Part shown: one piece after another, positions 56,435 through 64,000 of the stretch
Layout: the number at the start of each line of letters is the position of its first letter
Numbering within the stretch: the first letter of the stretch is position 1
Assembly: GCF_008801915.1 (NCBI RefSeq)
Contig: NZ_VZOV01000019.1
Span: forward strand, 1-64,000
Source: Cupriavidus gilardii
Lineage (GTDB): Bacteria; Pseudomonadota; Gammaproteobacteria; Burkholderiales; Burkholderiaceae
Direction: 5' to 3'
DNA: 64,000 bases
Notes under the pieces: model-generated
Databases searched by the model: none
Seen by the model: only the letters and a program-made list of their open reading frames with translations
Told to the model about the DNA's origin: nothing
Position numbers and translations under genes: made by a program

Positions 56435-58006
56435 ATGAGCAACGGCAGCAATCAGCGCTACCCCGGCGGCTACGGTGGCTACGGCAGCGGTCCGGGGCGG
56501 GATCAGGGGAGCGGCAGCGAATGGTGGCGTGACAAGGACGGTGACGATATGGGCGAAGAAATGCGGTTTGGCGAGTACGGTGACGAAGGCGATTACGGTC
56601 GTGAGCAATACGGCGGTCGCGAGCAATACGGCCGCGGACAAGCCGGTCGCGGACAGTACGGCGGTCAATCTGGCGGCCAGCGCTCGGGCCAGCAGCGGTA
56701 CGGCCAGGGTCAAGGCCAAGGCCAGCAACGCTACGAGAACGAACGCGAACGCTGGCGCGACGAATGGGGCGCCGGACGTGGCGGCGGCGATCGCTCGCGC
56801 AGTGGCGGCGGCGGTTCCTCGTACGAACAGCAATCGTCGCCCCGCTATCGCGGCGGCGGCCAGGGCCGCTACGACCCCACCGACATGGGCGGCGCGCGCA
56901 ACCCCTACAGCAGCGGTTATGCCGGCTACGACCCCAGCGGCGGCGGCGTGGAGCGCTATGGCATGTACGGCGTGCGCGATACCGGCCGCGATGATGGACG
57001 GATGGGCCAGAGCTCCGGTGAAAGTTCGATACAGGGCTATGGCGGCTATGGGCGCGAGCAAGGACGAGGCGGAAGCGGCGGCGACACATGGCGCGACCTC
57101 GAGGCGCGGGAACGTCTGCGTCGCGGCAACGAAGCCGGCTACGGCGGCGGCTACTACGGCAGCAGCTCGAGCGGCGGGCAGTCGTACAGCGGCGGGCAAC
57201 GGACCTATCCGGGCGACCCCGGCTATCGCCAGAGCGGTAGCTCCGGCTATGGCGGCTCCAGCCAGGGCGGCCGCGGTTATGGGCTGGAGAGCTACGAATC
57301 CGGCGGCCGGGGGCGCTCGCAGTATCAGTCGGGGTATGGTTCGCAATCCGGGTCGCAATACGGATCGCAGTACGGGCAAGGGCAGCAATACGGCGGCCAG
57401 CAATCCCAGCAGTACGGCCAGCAAGGCCAGCAATACGGGCAACAGCAACGCCGCCGGCGCGTCGGCCCGAAGGGCTATCAGCGCTCGGACGAGCGCATCC
57501 GCGAGGACCTGTGCGAGCGCCTGTCCGATGTGCCGATGGTCGATGTCAGCCAGGTCTCGGTCGAGGTCAGCGGCGGCACGGTAACGCTGACCGGCACGGT
57601 GCGCGAGCGGCACGAGAAATTCGTGATAGAGGATATCGCCGATGAGATCTTCGGCGTCCAGGAAGTCCACAACCAGATCCGCGTGACGCGCGACATGGGC
57701 AGCGCGGGCGCCGGCTCGGAAGCCGGCGGCGACTATCGCAGCAGCGGCGGGATGTCGGCAACGTCCGGCTCCTCAGGCTCCTCGGGCTCCACGTCCGCCA
57801 CGTCGACCGGCTCGCCGCTGTCGTCGGGCACGATGGGAACGTCGGGCACCACGGGCAGCACGGGCTCGATGGGGACGTCCGGGACGTCGGGGACGTCGGG
57901 AACATCGGGGACCACCGGTACATCTGGCTCGATCTCCTCGGCCTCCGGCAGCACGCCCGATATCGGCGACGGGCTCGGCTCGACCGGCAAGGGGACCAAC
58001 CGCTGA
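56435..58006 (+). CDS. large Gly/Tyr/Gln-rich protein with BON domain
   Basis: A 523-residue protein: ~340 residues rich in Gly, Tyr, Gln, Arg and Ser (units YGGYG, REQYG, QQYGQQG), then the block RRVGPKGYQRSDERIREDLCERL, a BON domain (VDVSQVSVEVSGGTVTLTGTVRERHEKFVIEDIADEIFGV), and a Thr/Ser/Gly tail with TSG repeats. No signal peptide is evident. It is a paralogue of the 27157-28623 protein with the same layout. The start follows AAGGAGGG. The composition suggests a self-assembling or condensing region. Confidence 0.85.
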   Translation: MSNGSNQRYPGGYGGYGSGPGRDQGSGSEWWRDKDGDDMGEEMRFGEYGDEGDYGREQYGGREQYGRGQAGRGQYGGQSGGQRSGQQRYGQGQGQGQQRYENERERWRDEWGAGRGGGDRSRSGGGGSSYEQQSSPRYRGGGQGRYDPTDMGGARNPYSSGYAGYDPSGGGVERYGMYGVRDTGRDDGRMGQSSGESSIQGYGGYGREQGRGGSGGDTWRDLEARERLRRGNEAGYGGGYYGSSSSGGQSYSGGQRTYPGDPGYRQSGSSGYGGSSQGGRGYGLESYESGGRGRSQYQSGYGSQSGSQYGSQYGQGQQYGGQQSQQYGQQGQQYGQQQRRRRVGPKGYQRSDERIREDLCERLSDVPMVDVSQVSVEVSGGTVTLTGTVRERHEKFVIEDIADEIFGVQEVHNQIRVTRDMGSAGAGSEAGGDYRSSGGMSATSGSSGSSGSTSATSTGSPLSSGTMGTSGTTGSTGSMGTSGTSGTSGTSGTTGTSGSISSASGSTPDIGDGLGSTGKGTNR

Positions 58007-58026
58007 CCCCGGCCGGATCGGCGCAC

Positions 58027-58647
58027 GTGGGCACCACGACCCTCGCCAAAGGCAGCAAGCTCCGCGCGCCGATCGCGGAGCTGCGGCCGACCCAGATCAC
58101 GGTCGGCATGCTGCATGTCAAGCGCAAGATGCAGACGACGCGCCGTCAGCCCGAGGACCGGCTCGAAGCCTTCTTCGACAAGCATCGCATCCACGTGGTG
58201 GTGGGACCGCAGCATGTGCTGTGGGTCGTGGACCATCACCACTGGGTGCGCGCGTGGCACGAGCTGGGCTTCGAGATCATCCCGGTATTCGTGCGCAAGG
58301 ACCTGAGCGACCGCTCCGAGGACGAGTTCTGGGAGTACATGCTGCGCCGCCATCAGGTCCATCCGTACGACGAGCACGGCCAGCGGCAGCCGCTGTCGGC
58401 GCTGCCGCGCTCGGTCGCCGGCATGCGCGACGATCCGTATCGGAGCCTCGAGGCGTTCGCCCGCATCGCGGGCGGCTACCGCAAGGTCAAACAGGCGTAT
58501 CCGGACTTCAAATGGGCGGACTTCTTCCGCCGCGAGATTCGCGGGCCGATGGACAACCCGGAGTGCTTCGCCTATGCGCTGGCGCTGGCCGTCAAGGCGG
58601 CCAGGAGTCCGAAGGCGCGAGGACTGCCTGGCTATATCGGCAAGTAG
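58027..58647 (+). CDS. ParB-like nuclease domain protein
   Basis: A 206-residue protein of the ParBc_2 type: LRPTQITVGMLHVKRKM, then HVVVGPQHVLWVVDHHHWVRAWHELGF, and FVRKDLSDRSEDEFWEYM. The N-terminal block resembles the ParB/Srx fold. Relatives are usually called putative ParB-like nucleases; function is unproven and no centromere-binding part follows. The start is GTG, with an in-frame ATG (58108) as alternative. It follows the BON gene by 20 bases. Confidence 0.78.
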   Translation: MGTTTLAKGSKLRAPIAELRPTQITVGMLHVKRKMQTTRRQPEDRLEAFFDKHRIHVVVGPQHVLWVVDHHHWVRAWHELGFEIIPVFVRKDLSDRSEDEFWEYMLRRHQVHPYDEHGQRQPLSALPRSVAGMRDDPYRSLEAFARIAGGYRKVKQAYPDFKWADFFRREIRGPMDNPECFAYALALAVKAARSPKARGLPGYIGK

Positions 58648-58659
58648 GCAGCGATCGCC

Positions 58660-58917
58660 TTATCGGGCCACAGGCGCGCCGGCGCCGCCGATCACGGCGG
58701 CCACATTCAGCGCTTGCTGCTCGCTGGCCATCGGCACGAAAAGCACGCCGTTGGTGATGGGCCGGCCGATGCGCGGCGTTGCCACCAGATTGCCGCCGAC
58801 GGTCATCACCAGGTTCTTGCCGGAGAACCGCTGCGTCAGCGCAGCGAGCTTCTGCGCGCCGGGCTGCGTGAAGTTGAAGCGCACGTACGACTTGCCGTCC
58901 TTCGACTTGACGGGCAC
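58660..58917 (-). CDS. SecD-like P1 fragment
   Basis: An 85-residue frame starting GTG. It reads SYVRFNFTQPGAQKLAALTQ...GKNLVMTVGGNLVATPRIGRPITNGVLFVP, which matches the head part of the SecD/SecDF first periplasmic domain. The N-terminal part and all membrane segments of SecD are absent. A stop occurs in-frame just upstream (58942-58944). It is either a free-standing periplasmic-type domain or a broken gene remnant. No good ribosome site. Confidence 0.5.
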   Translation of the reverse strand: MPVKSKDGKSYVRFNFTQPGAQKLAALTQRFSGKNLVMTVGGNLVATPRIGRPITNGVLFVPMASEQQALNVAAVIGGAGAPVAR

Positions 58918-59084
58918 GACCCCAATTTGGTGCAGCCAAGTTCACGCTCAAGATTGCCCGCCGACGTCCGTTAAAGGTCCGTACCGCGAGCGGCCGAGGC
59001 CACCGAACCGCCCTCCCCTCGTGTGTCGTGAACGATACATAGCGCCGCCGGCAACGCGCGCGTCGCGAGGAGCAAGAGGAAGTC

Positions 59085-60044
59085 ATGAGCGGCTTGATGA
59101 AGGAAATCGACGAGCGGACCAACCTGACCAACAATAATCAGTTCGAACTATTGCTGTTTCGGTTGGGAAATGCGGAGCGCTCCGGCCAGAACGAGATTTT
59201 CGGGATCAATGTATTCAAAGTTCGCGAAATTCTGGTAATGCCGAAAATCACCACCGTCGTCGGGGGTGCGCCGGCCATGCTGGGCATGGCGGACATCCGC
59301 GGACAGGTGATCCCGGTGATCGACCTGGCCAAGATCGTTGGTTGCACGCCACAGGGCGGCAGCTGCGGCATCCTGCTGGTGACCGAGTACGCGCGCTCGA
59401 CGCAGGGCTTCGCCGTCGAGGGCGTCGAAGAGATCGTGCGGCTGGAGTGGAATGAGGTGGTGTCCGCCGAAGCCAGCACCAAGGGCGGACTGGTGACCAG
59501 CATCGCCAAGCTCAATGCCGACACCCCCGATGCTCGCTTGGTGCAGGTGCTCGACGTCGAGCAGATCCTGCGCGACGTGCTGCCGACCAGCCAGCCCGAT
59601 GTCGATCCGTCGACCGTGGGGCCGAAGCTGGCGCTGCGTCCGGGCACCAAGATCCTCGCGGCCGACGATTCCGCCCTCGCCCGCAGCCTGATCGAGCAAG
59701 GTCTCGACGCGATGGGCGTGTCCGTGGTGATGACCAAGACCGGCCAGGAAGCGTGGGACGAGCTCAATGACATCGCCGCCCATGCGGCAAAAGCCGGACG
59801 CACGGTGCGCGACGAGATTGCCTGCGTGCTGACCGATCTGGAGATGCCGGAGATGGATGGCTTTACGCTGACCCGCAAGATCAAGGCGGACAAGCGCTTC
59901 CAGGGCATCCCGGTGGTCATCCATTCGTCGCTGTCGGGCAATGCCAGCGAGGACCATGTGCGCAAGGTCGGCGCGGATGCCTATGTGTCGAAGTTCCTGG
60001 CGAAGGATCTGGCGGAGACGATTCGCGGCGTGCTGCATCTGTGA
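59085..60044 (+). CDS. cheV: chemotaxis protein CheV
   Basis: A 319-residue CheW-receiver fusion that couples receptors to CheA and adapts the signal by phosphorylation. The CheW domain (to ~residue 160) shows FGINVFKVREILVMPKIT and GMADIRGQVIPVIDLAK. The receiver domain follows with ILAADDSALARSLIEQGL, phosphoacceptor Asp in CVLTDLEMPEMDGF, and a late Lys in DAYVSKFLAKDL. GAGGAA precedes the ATG. No other chemotaxis genes are in the window. Confidence 0.93.
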   Translation: MSGLMKEIDERTNLTNNNQFELLLFRLGNAERSGQNEIFGINVFKVREILVMPKITTVVGGAPAMLGMADIRGQVIPVIDLAKIVGCTPQGGSCGILLVTEYARSTQGFAVEGVEEIVRLEWNEVVSAEASTKGGLVTSIAKLNADTPDARLVQVLDVEQILRDVLPTSQPDVDPSTVGPKLALRPGTKILAADDSALARSLIEQGLDAMGVSVVMTKTGQEAWDELNDIAAHAAKAGRTVRDEIACVLTDLEMPEMDGFTLTRKIKADKRFQGIPVVIHSSLSGNASEDHVRKVGADAYVSKFLAKDLAETIRGVLHL

Positions 60045-60104
60045 GGATGTGACCCGCGTCAGCACGGCGGCAATTCCAGCGCCGCCGTGCTCGCGAGGTA
60101 ACCG

Positions 60105-60113
60105 TGCTATAGT
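60105..60113 (+). promoter_or_regulatory. extended -10 promoter (TGcTATAGT)
   Basis: TG at 60105-60106 one base before TATAGT (60108-60113) matches an extended -10 element. Transcription would start near 60120, exactly where the first hairpin of the leader begins. The -35 position is weak. Confidence 0.5.
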
Positions 60114-60119
60114 GTGTGC

Positions 60120-60437
60120 CTTCGCCCCAAGAGGCGAAAACCCGGACAGATTATTAAGACAAGACACTGTCCGGCTGGCCCCAAGGGCCCCGCCGCCCGA
60201 CCTGACGTCCGGCATTCACCACCCAAGCGTTCCCAATCAGTCGTCGCATCGCGGATGTTCCCGCTCACTCCGAGCCGGCATCACGCGCAGTGACCATCGC
60301 CGTTTTCGGTAAGTCGCAAGTCGCGCGTGTCACCACGCGCCACGGCGCCCGAAGTCCGCCTGCACGCGTCGTTTCTCACGCTGACGCCTTCGCGCGGATC
60401 CACCGGACAGGGCAAGGGACCGCCCCATTCCAATCAC
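60120..60437 (+). ncRNA. structured leader RNA with three close hairpins
   Basis: From the predicted start site: stem 60121-60126/60133-60138 (TTCGCC/GGCGAA), stem 60142-60149/60167-60174 (CCGGACAG/CTGTCCGG, 17-base loop), and stem 60177-60181/60185-60189 (GGCCC/GGGCC). All are perfect and separated by only a few bases. About 250 bases of less ordered leader follow, including a GCGCGTG/CACGCGC hairpin near 60330-60347, before the small gene at 60438. This is the only content of the 393-base gap after cheV. It could be a riboswitch-like or protein-binding leader or a separate small RNA. I do not recognise the class. Confidence 0.55.
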
Positions 60438-60671
60438 ATGAATCCACAACACAACCACAACCACAATCAATACACCGTCGCCGTCCATCCGATCCAGCAA
60501 AGCCCCGGCCAGTGGTTCGCCACTTACATCGTCAGCCGCTATGAAAGCGGCCGCGAGCGGGTGCTCGAGAACGTCGCGGTACGCGACACGCTGCATCGCA
60601 CGGAAGCGCAGGCCAAGCAGGTCGCCCGGCAAGCGGGCGAACGCGCGATTGCGCGCTTGCGCCGCCATTGA
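60438..60671 (+). CDS. small protein of unknown function (77 residues)
   Basis: Begins with a His/Asn-rich stretch (MNPQHNHNHNQYTVAVHP), followed by a beta-strand-like GQWFATYIVSRYESGRERVLENVAV and an amphipathic basic helix. No family is recognised. The ribosome site is weak, so expression probably depends on the leader. The next gene, 26 bases on, starts with a comparable strand pattern. Confidence 0.6.
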   Translation: MNPQHNHNHNQYTVAVHPIQQSPGQWFATYIVSRYESGRERVLENVAVRDTLHRTEAQAKQVARQAGERAIARLRRH

Positions 60672-60697
60672 GCGCGCGCATTACCAAGGAGTCCACC

Positions 60698-61012
60698 ATG
60701 TACGCCAACCACGCCGTCTACAAGGGCTATCGCCTCTCGGCCCACGTCCATCACACCGCCGAACAGGCCAGCAAGTCGGGCACCGCACGCGACAGCTTCG
60801 AGGCAACGATCAATATCATTGCCCTGGGCGGAGCGCCGTCGACCGGACTGCCCGCGCTGCGTTCGCATCGCGCCGGTAGCCCGCGCGAGGCGATCGAAGC
60901 GGCCGTCGCCTACGGGCGCGATGTGATCGACGGCCTGTCGAGCTTCACCAAGGGCAAGCGCAAGGCCGCCGCGACGAAAGCTCGCGCGTCGGAGCTGGAC
61001 GCGACAGTCTGA
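60698..61012 (+). CDS. small protein of unknown function (104 residues)
   Basis: Starts MYANHAVYKGYRLSAHV with AAGGAG before the ATG. It contains DSFEATINIIALGG and SPREAIEAAVAYGRDVIDG, and a Lys/Ala-rich tail. Its beta-sheet-then-helix pattern is similar to that of the preceding protein; both may be distant relatives. No function known. Confidence 0.65.
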   Translation: MYANHAVYKGYRLSAHVHHTAEQASKSGTARDSFEATINIIALGGAPSTGLPALRSHRAGSPREAIEAAVAYGRDVIDGLSSFTKGKRKAAATKARASELDATV

Positions 61013-61077
61013 CCGTCGTCCCGTAGGCGCGCAGGCTCGCGCACCGTCGTCACCCGACAGTGGCGGCAAGCCCCGCG

Positions 61078-61995
61078 CTAGCTCGTCTTGCGCGCCTGCC
61101 CGCTTTGGGCGGGCAATGCGCCCAGCTCGACCATCATCGCCCGCGCGATCGTCAAGCGCTTCGGCGCGAACTCCTCGCGCTGCAGATCCATATTCAGTGC
61201 GAAGGTAAATACGCCGCCGTTGCGCTCGACCCAACCCACCCACCAGCCGTGGTTCAGCCCGGCGTCCATCGCCCAGCCGGTCTTGGCGAATAGCGCGTAG
61301 TCGCTGCCCGATTCATTGCGCAGGATCTCCCGCACCCATTGCTGGCTGAGCCGCGAGGCCGGCAGCTGCTGCTGCGCCAGCCGCGCGAGAAAACGGGTCT
61401 GCTCCACGGCCGAAATGGCCAGCGGCCCGCGCAGCCAGAACTGATCCACCTGCTTGCCCAATTCGCGATTGCCATAGTCGAGGCGGTCGACCCACGTCTG
61501 CATTCGTTGCATGCCGATGCGGCGCGCGACACCCTGGTACACCGGCACATTCGACATCGCGATCGCCTCACGCAGGTTCATGTCGCGCTGCCACTGCGGA
61601 AATCGCGTCTTGCCGCCGCCGTACGGCTGGACCTGGTCCGGGTCGGCCACCACGCCGGTTTCGAACGCGATCAGGCTGTTCGGAATCTTGTAGGTCGAAG
61701 CCGGCACCATGCGCGTCTTCGCGCGTGGCGTGTTGACCAGCGACAGGCGGTTCGCCTTGACGTCGAGCATGGCGAAGCAGCCGTCGACATCGAGCTCGCG
61801 GAAGTGGGACATCAGATCATCGCGGACGGCTTCGACTGGCGCCGCGGTCTCGGCCCGCTGCGCCACCCGGGCGATGTCGTCGGCCTGCACCAGCCTGGCG
61901 GCCGGCAGCAACGCCGCGCCTCCGGCCAATTGCAGCAGACGGCGGCGATACAGACGTTGCCCATGCAGAGGCTGCTCGTTCGTTCGGGACTTCAT
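61078..61995 (-). CDS. class D (OXA-like) beta-lactamase
   Basis: A 305-residue serine beta-lactamase that hydrolyses beta-lactam antibiotics in the periplasm. All class D motifs are present: STYK (Ser100, Lys103), SNV at 148-150, YGN at 174-176 and KTG at 238-240. RFPQW near 131 is also conserved. The N-terminus has YRRRLLQLAGGAALLPAARLVQA, compatible with a Tat signal. GGAG precedes the ATG. Similar resident chromosomal oxacillinases are known in Ralstonia and Cupriavidus relatives; no mobile element is seen here. Confidence 0.92.
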   Translation of the reverse strand: MKSRTNEQPLHGQRLYRRRLLQLAGGAALLPAARLVQADDIARVAQRAETAAPVEAVRDDLMSHFRELDVDGCFAMLDVKANRLSLVNTPRAKTRMVPASTYKIPNSLIAFETGVVADPDQVQPYGGGKTRFPQWQRDMNLREAIAMSNVPVYQGVARRIGMQRMQTWVDRLDYGNRELGKQVDQFWLRGPLAISAVEQTRFLARLAQQQLPASRLSQQWVREILRNESGSDYALFAKTGWAMDAGLNHGWWVGWVERNGGVFTFALNMDLQREEFAPKRLTIARAMMVELGALPAQSGQARKTS

Positions 61996-62178
61996 GGTCT
62001 CTCCTTGTACTTGGGAATGGCGCGCCGGTCCGGGCGGCGTGGCGCGACACCAACCGGACAGCCCGCATCGTAGCCACAGGCATGCGCCAGTCCAACGCGA
62101 CGCGTGCGACAATCTGCATCCGCTGTCACGGCTGTCACATACTACGTACCGCATTTCCCACCCTGTGTGCCCACGTCC

Positions 62179-63822
62179 ATGCCCGAACCCCTGCTAGTCG
62201 AGCTTTGCGCCCCGCAAACCGTCAATGGCCTTCGGGCGCCCTACCAGTCGGTATGGCTGCTGGTCCGGCTGCACTACGCGGCCCAACAGGCGCCGCACCG
62301 GCCGCTGGTCTACGCCGACGACCTGCGCGAGCGCATGAGCAATGCGCGTACGCTGCGCATGGCGATCACGCGGGCCTTCCAGGACTTCGCGCGCTGGGAG
62401 CTGGCGGTCGGATGGGGCGACGATGCCAGCCGCGATCCGCGCTTTCTGAATCTGGAGGGACGCAGCCAGGGGCCGTTCTGGCTTGCCGCGCATGAACGCC
62501 AGCGCATCGTCTGCGTGGTCGACGGGGCTCCGGCCGGCGCGGCGGAGATTGCCGCCTTTCTCGGGCTCGATCGCGACGGGCATGGCCAGGGCAAGGAGCC
62601 GGTCCCGCAGCGGATGGTCACGCAGACCGACCTGTCGTTCTGGCGCCATTTTGTCGACGGCAAGCAGGCGCTGCGTGAGGGGCGGCTGTTGACGCCGCTG
62701 TCGCGCGAGGATGCGGCCAAGACCGGCGGGACAGGTGGAAATGGCGGGCATGACGCCCCCGCTGCGCTGACCGCATTCCGTGCCGCGCGGCGGCTGGCCG
62801 CCAGCGAGTTCGAACACGCGTTCGTCGCGCTGAACGAGGCGCTGCTGTGGCGCCGCCTGGGCGATCGCGCACAGACCCGCAAGATGCTGCGCGCACTGAA
62901 GCGGCGCCGGCGCGGTCATGCCATCGCCGGCAACAACTATCTCGACGCGATGGAAGGCATCGTCGCCGCCTGGTGCGCCTACGACGAGCGCGACCTGCCC
63001 GGCGCGCTGGCCGTGCTGCAGGCGCTGGCGCAGAACCAGCCCAGTGCGACGCTGGTGCAGGCCCACCCGCATGTCCGCTTCGAATGGCACAACCTCGCCG
63101 CGCTGATCCAACGGTCCAATGCGCTGGCAGCCGCTCCGCACGACGCCGCGACCGCCGGCGCACTGGCCGAACAGGCCGCCACCCATTTCGATCAGGCGTT
63201 GGCCGCGGCGTTCGAATCGAACGTCTCCGATGCCGCGCAGCATGTGGCCGCCAATATCGGCATGGCGCTATGGCTGTTCGGCGAGGCCGGCATCGGCTGG
63301 TCCGGCGCCTTGCGTGATGGAGAAGCGGAGCGCGCGATCCAGTGGATCGGCCTGTCCGAATGGCTGGGCCGCGGTGCCGGCAACCGCCATCCATCCGCAT
63401 GGAACGCCATCTACCTGATGCGCATCGCGCGCGGCGCCTGCCATACCGCGCCGCGCCCCACGCTGGCCGAATTCCAGGCGACCGCACCGATCGGCGTGGC
63501 GGCCTTGCGCCAATTGGCCGGGCCGTTCGCCGACGCCTTCACCGGCCCCGCCTGGCCGGACAGCTGGCACGAGGTCGCCGCCTGGCGCCTGGCGGAATCG
63601 CAGCGCGGCGAGCGCAAGTATCCGCTGCTGCAGCAGAGCAGCCTGTGGTTCGAACTGGCCTGGTATTCCGCGCATGCCGGGCAGCTGGAGCCGGCGGCAA
63701 AGGCGCTGCGGCTGCTGCGGGAAGGACTGAAGCAGCTGGCGGTCAGCGATCGCCAGTATTTCGGCAAGCCGCTGCTCGATGCACTGCCGGAGCCGGTGCA
63801 TCGGCTGGCGCACGACGACTGA
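62179..63822 (+). CDS. large protein of unknown function with helical repeat region
   Basis: A 547-residue protein. The first ~120 residues form a globular part (YQSVWLLVRLHYAAQQAPHRPLVYADDLRERM, then FWLAAHERQRIVCVVDG). From ~residue 200, a chain of helices looks TPR-like (FEHAFVALNEALLWRRLGDRAQTRKMLRALKRRR, and LEPAAKALRLLREGLKQL). There are no transmembrane segments or known motifs. The ribosome site is weak; an ATG 25 codons upstream exists. I do not recognise the family. Confidence 0.7.
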   Translation: MPEPLLVELCAPQTVNGLRAPYQSVWLLVRLHYAAQQAPHRPLVYADDLRERMSNARTLRMAITRAFQDFARWELAVGWGDDASRDPRFLNLEGRSQGPFWLAAHERQRIVCVVDGAPAGAAEIAAFLGLDRDGHGQGKEPVPQRMVTQTDLSFWRHFVDGKQALREGRLLTPLSREDAAKTGGTGGNGGHDAPAALTAFRAARRLAASEFEHAFVALNEALLWRRLGDRAQTRKMLRALKRRRRGHAIAGNNYLDAMEGIVAAWCAYDERDLPGALAVLQALAQNQPSATLVQAHPHVRFEWHNLAALIQRSNALAAAPHDAATAGALAEQAATHFDQALAAAFESNVSDAAQHVAANIGMALWLFGEAGIGWSGALRDGEAERAIQWIGLSEWLGRGAGNRHPSAWNAIYLMRIARGACHTAPRPTLAEFQATAPIGVAALRQLAGPFADAFTGPAWPDSWHEVAAWRLAESQRGERKYPLLQQSSLWFELAWYSAHAGQLEPAAKALRLLREGLKQLAVSDRQYFGKPLLDALPEPVHRLAHDD

Positions 63823-63834
63823 AGCGCCGCGCAA

Positions 63835-63871
63835 TAAAAAAGGGCCCCCGCCTGCACGGGGACCCAATCGC
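63835..63871. repeat. dispersed GC-rich repeat after the 547-residue protein
   Basis: The sequence aaaaaagggcccccgcctgcacgg is related to the elements at 14913 and 30916, with a weaker stem. It is followed by the end of a convergent gene and may terminate it. Confidence 0.45.
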
Positions 63872-63911
63872 ACCACCATGGCGCCGGCACAGGCCAGCGC
63901 CCGGCCTTCGG

Positions 63912-64000
63912 TTACACCGGCTCGTCCGTCGCCGGATTCGGCTTGCGGTCGTCGAACCAGCGATACAGCGTCGGCACCATCACCAGCGTCAGCAGCGTCG
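63912..64000 (-). CDS. RND efflux pump inner-membrane subunit, last codons
   Basis: The right edge cuts this gene. The last 28 codons read TLLTLVMVPTLYRWFDDRKPNPATDEPV, the typical end of the final membrane helix and cytoplasmic tail of AcrB/CzcA-type RND pumps. The wording VPTLYRWFDDRKP is closest to the heavy-metal (CzcA/CusA) branch, but this is not certain from such a short piece. Confidence 0.65.
   Translation of the reverse strand, partial: TLLTLVMVPTLYRWFDDRKPNPATDEPV

Noticed and set aside
60120..60190. Hairpins after cheV considered as its terminator
   Set aside because: They lie 75 bases past the stop, start at an extended -10 promoter and lack a T-tract; a leader RNA fits better, though termination is not excluded.

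Overview
The window is very GC-rich, densely packed DNA with Shine-Dalgarno-led genes, many LysR regulators and major facilitator (MFS) transporters, a LexA-controlled imuA-imuB-dnaE2 cassette, a class D (OXA-like) beta-lactamase and many small stress proteins (BON, CBS, hemerythrin, DUF3008, DUF4142). Together these suggest a soil or water betaproteobacterium of the order Burkholderiales (Cupriavidus/Ralstonia/Burkholderia-like). The genus cannot be fixed from the window. I saw no rRNA, tRNA, CRISPR array or transposase gene.

Layout. 1-886: end of a TRAP transporter large permease. 902-5160 (minus): a tightly coupled operon, DUF3311 protein > sodium:solute symporter > amidohydrolase > CobW-type GTPase, with a divergent LysR gene (5305-6234). 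6361-14848: aldo/keto reductase, a doubtful ORF, a TetR/DHA2-efflux pair, a LysR gene, an MFS carrier and an M81 (MlrC) peptidase. 14970-22155 (minus): the SOS mutasome imuA-imuB-dnaE2 with two LexA boxes, interrupted by a lower-GC DUF3800 gene that has its own structured leader. 22202-26993: LysR/MFS pair, a MarR-like protein, SerA and a small membrane protein. 27157-38262: a run of small stress genes, a frameshifted sensor kinase and a short-chain dehydrogenase. 38681-50570: a surface-glycan island in two convergent operons. 50877-58917: a protein of unknown function, an unusual ABC exporter fused to a degenerate kinase domain and a receiver domain, a low-affinity iron permease family protein, a second large Gly/Tyr-rich BON protein, a ParB-like protein and a SecD-like fragment. 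59085-64000: CheV, a structured-RNA leader with two small proteins, the beta-lactamase, a 547-residue protein of unknown family, and the last codons of an RND efflux pump.

How the genes work together. The first operon looks like a catabolic unit: a carrier imports a substrate, a metal-dependent amidohydrolase acts on it, and a COG0523 GTPase overlapping the hydrolase gene may supply the metal. The imu cassette gives damage-induced translesion synthesis. The glycan island combines two GT9 (heptosyltransferase-like), two GT2 and two GT4/GT1-like glycosyltransferases, a UDP-glucuronate decarboxylase/epimerase-like enzyme, a GmhB-like phosphatase, a PIG-L deacetylase and a NodU-type carbamoyltransferase. 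This set fits a decorated heptose-containing surface glycan. The most unusual items are the exporter-pseudokinase-receiver fusion, the DUF3800 gene with a ribosome-site-sequestering hairpin inside the mutasome cassette, and a three-hairpin RNA beginning at a predicted promoter near 60,110.
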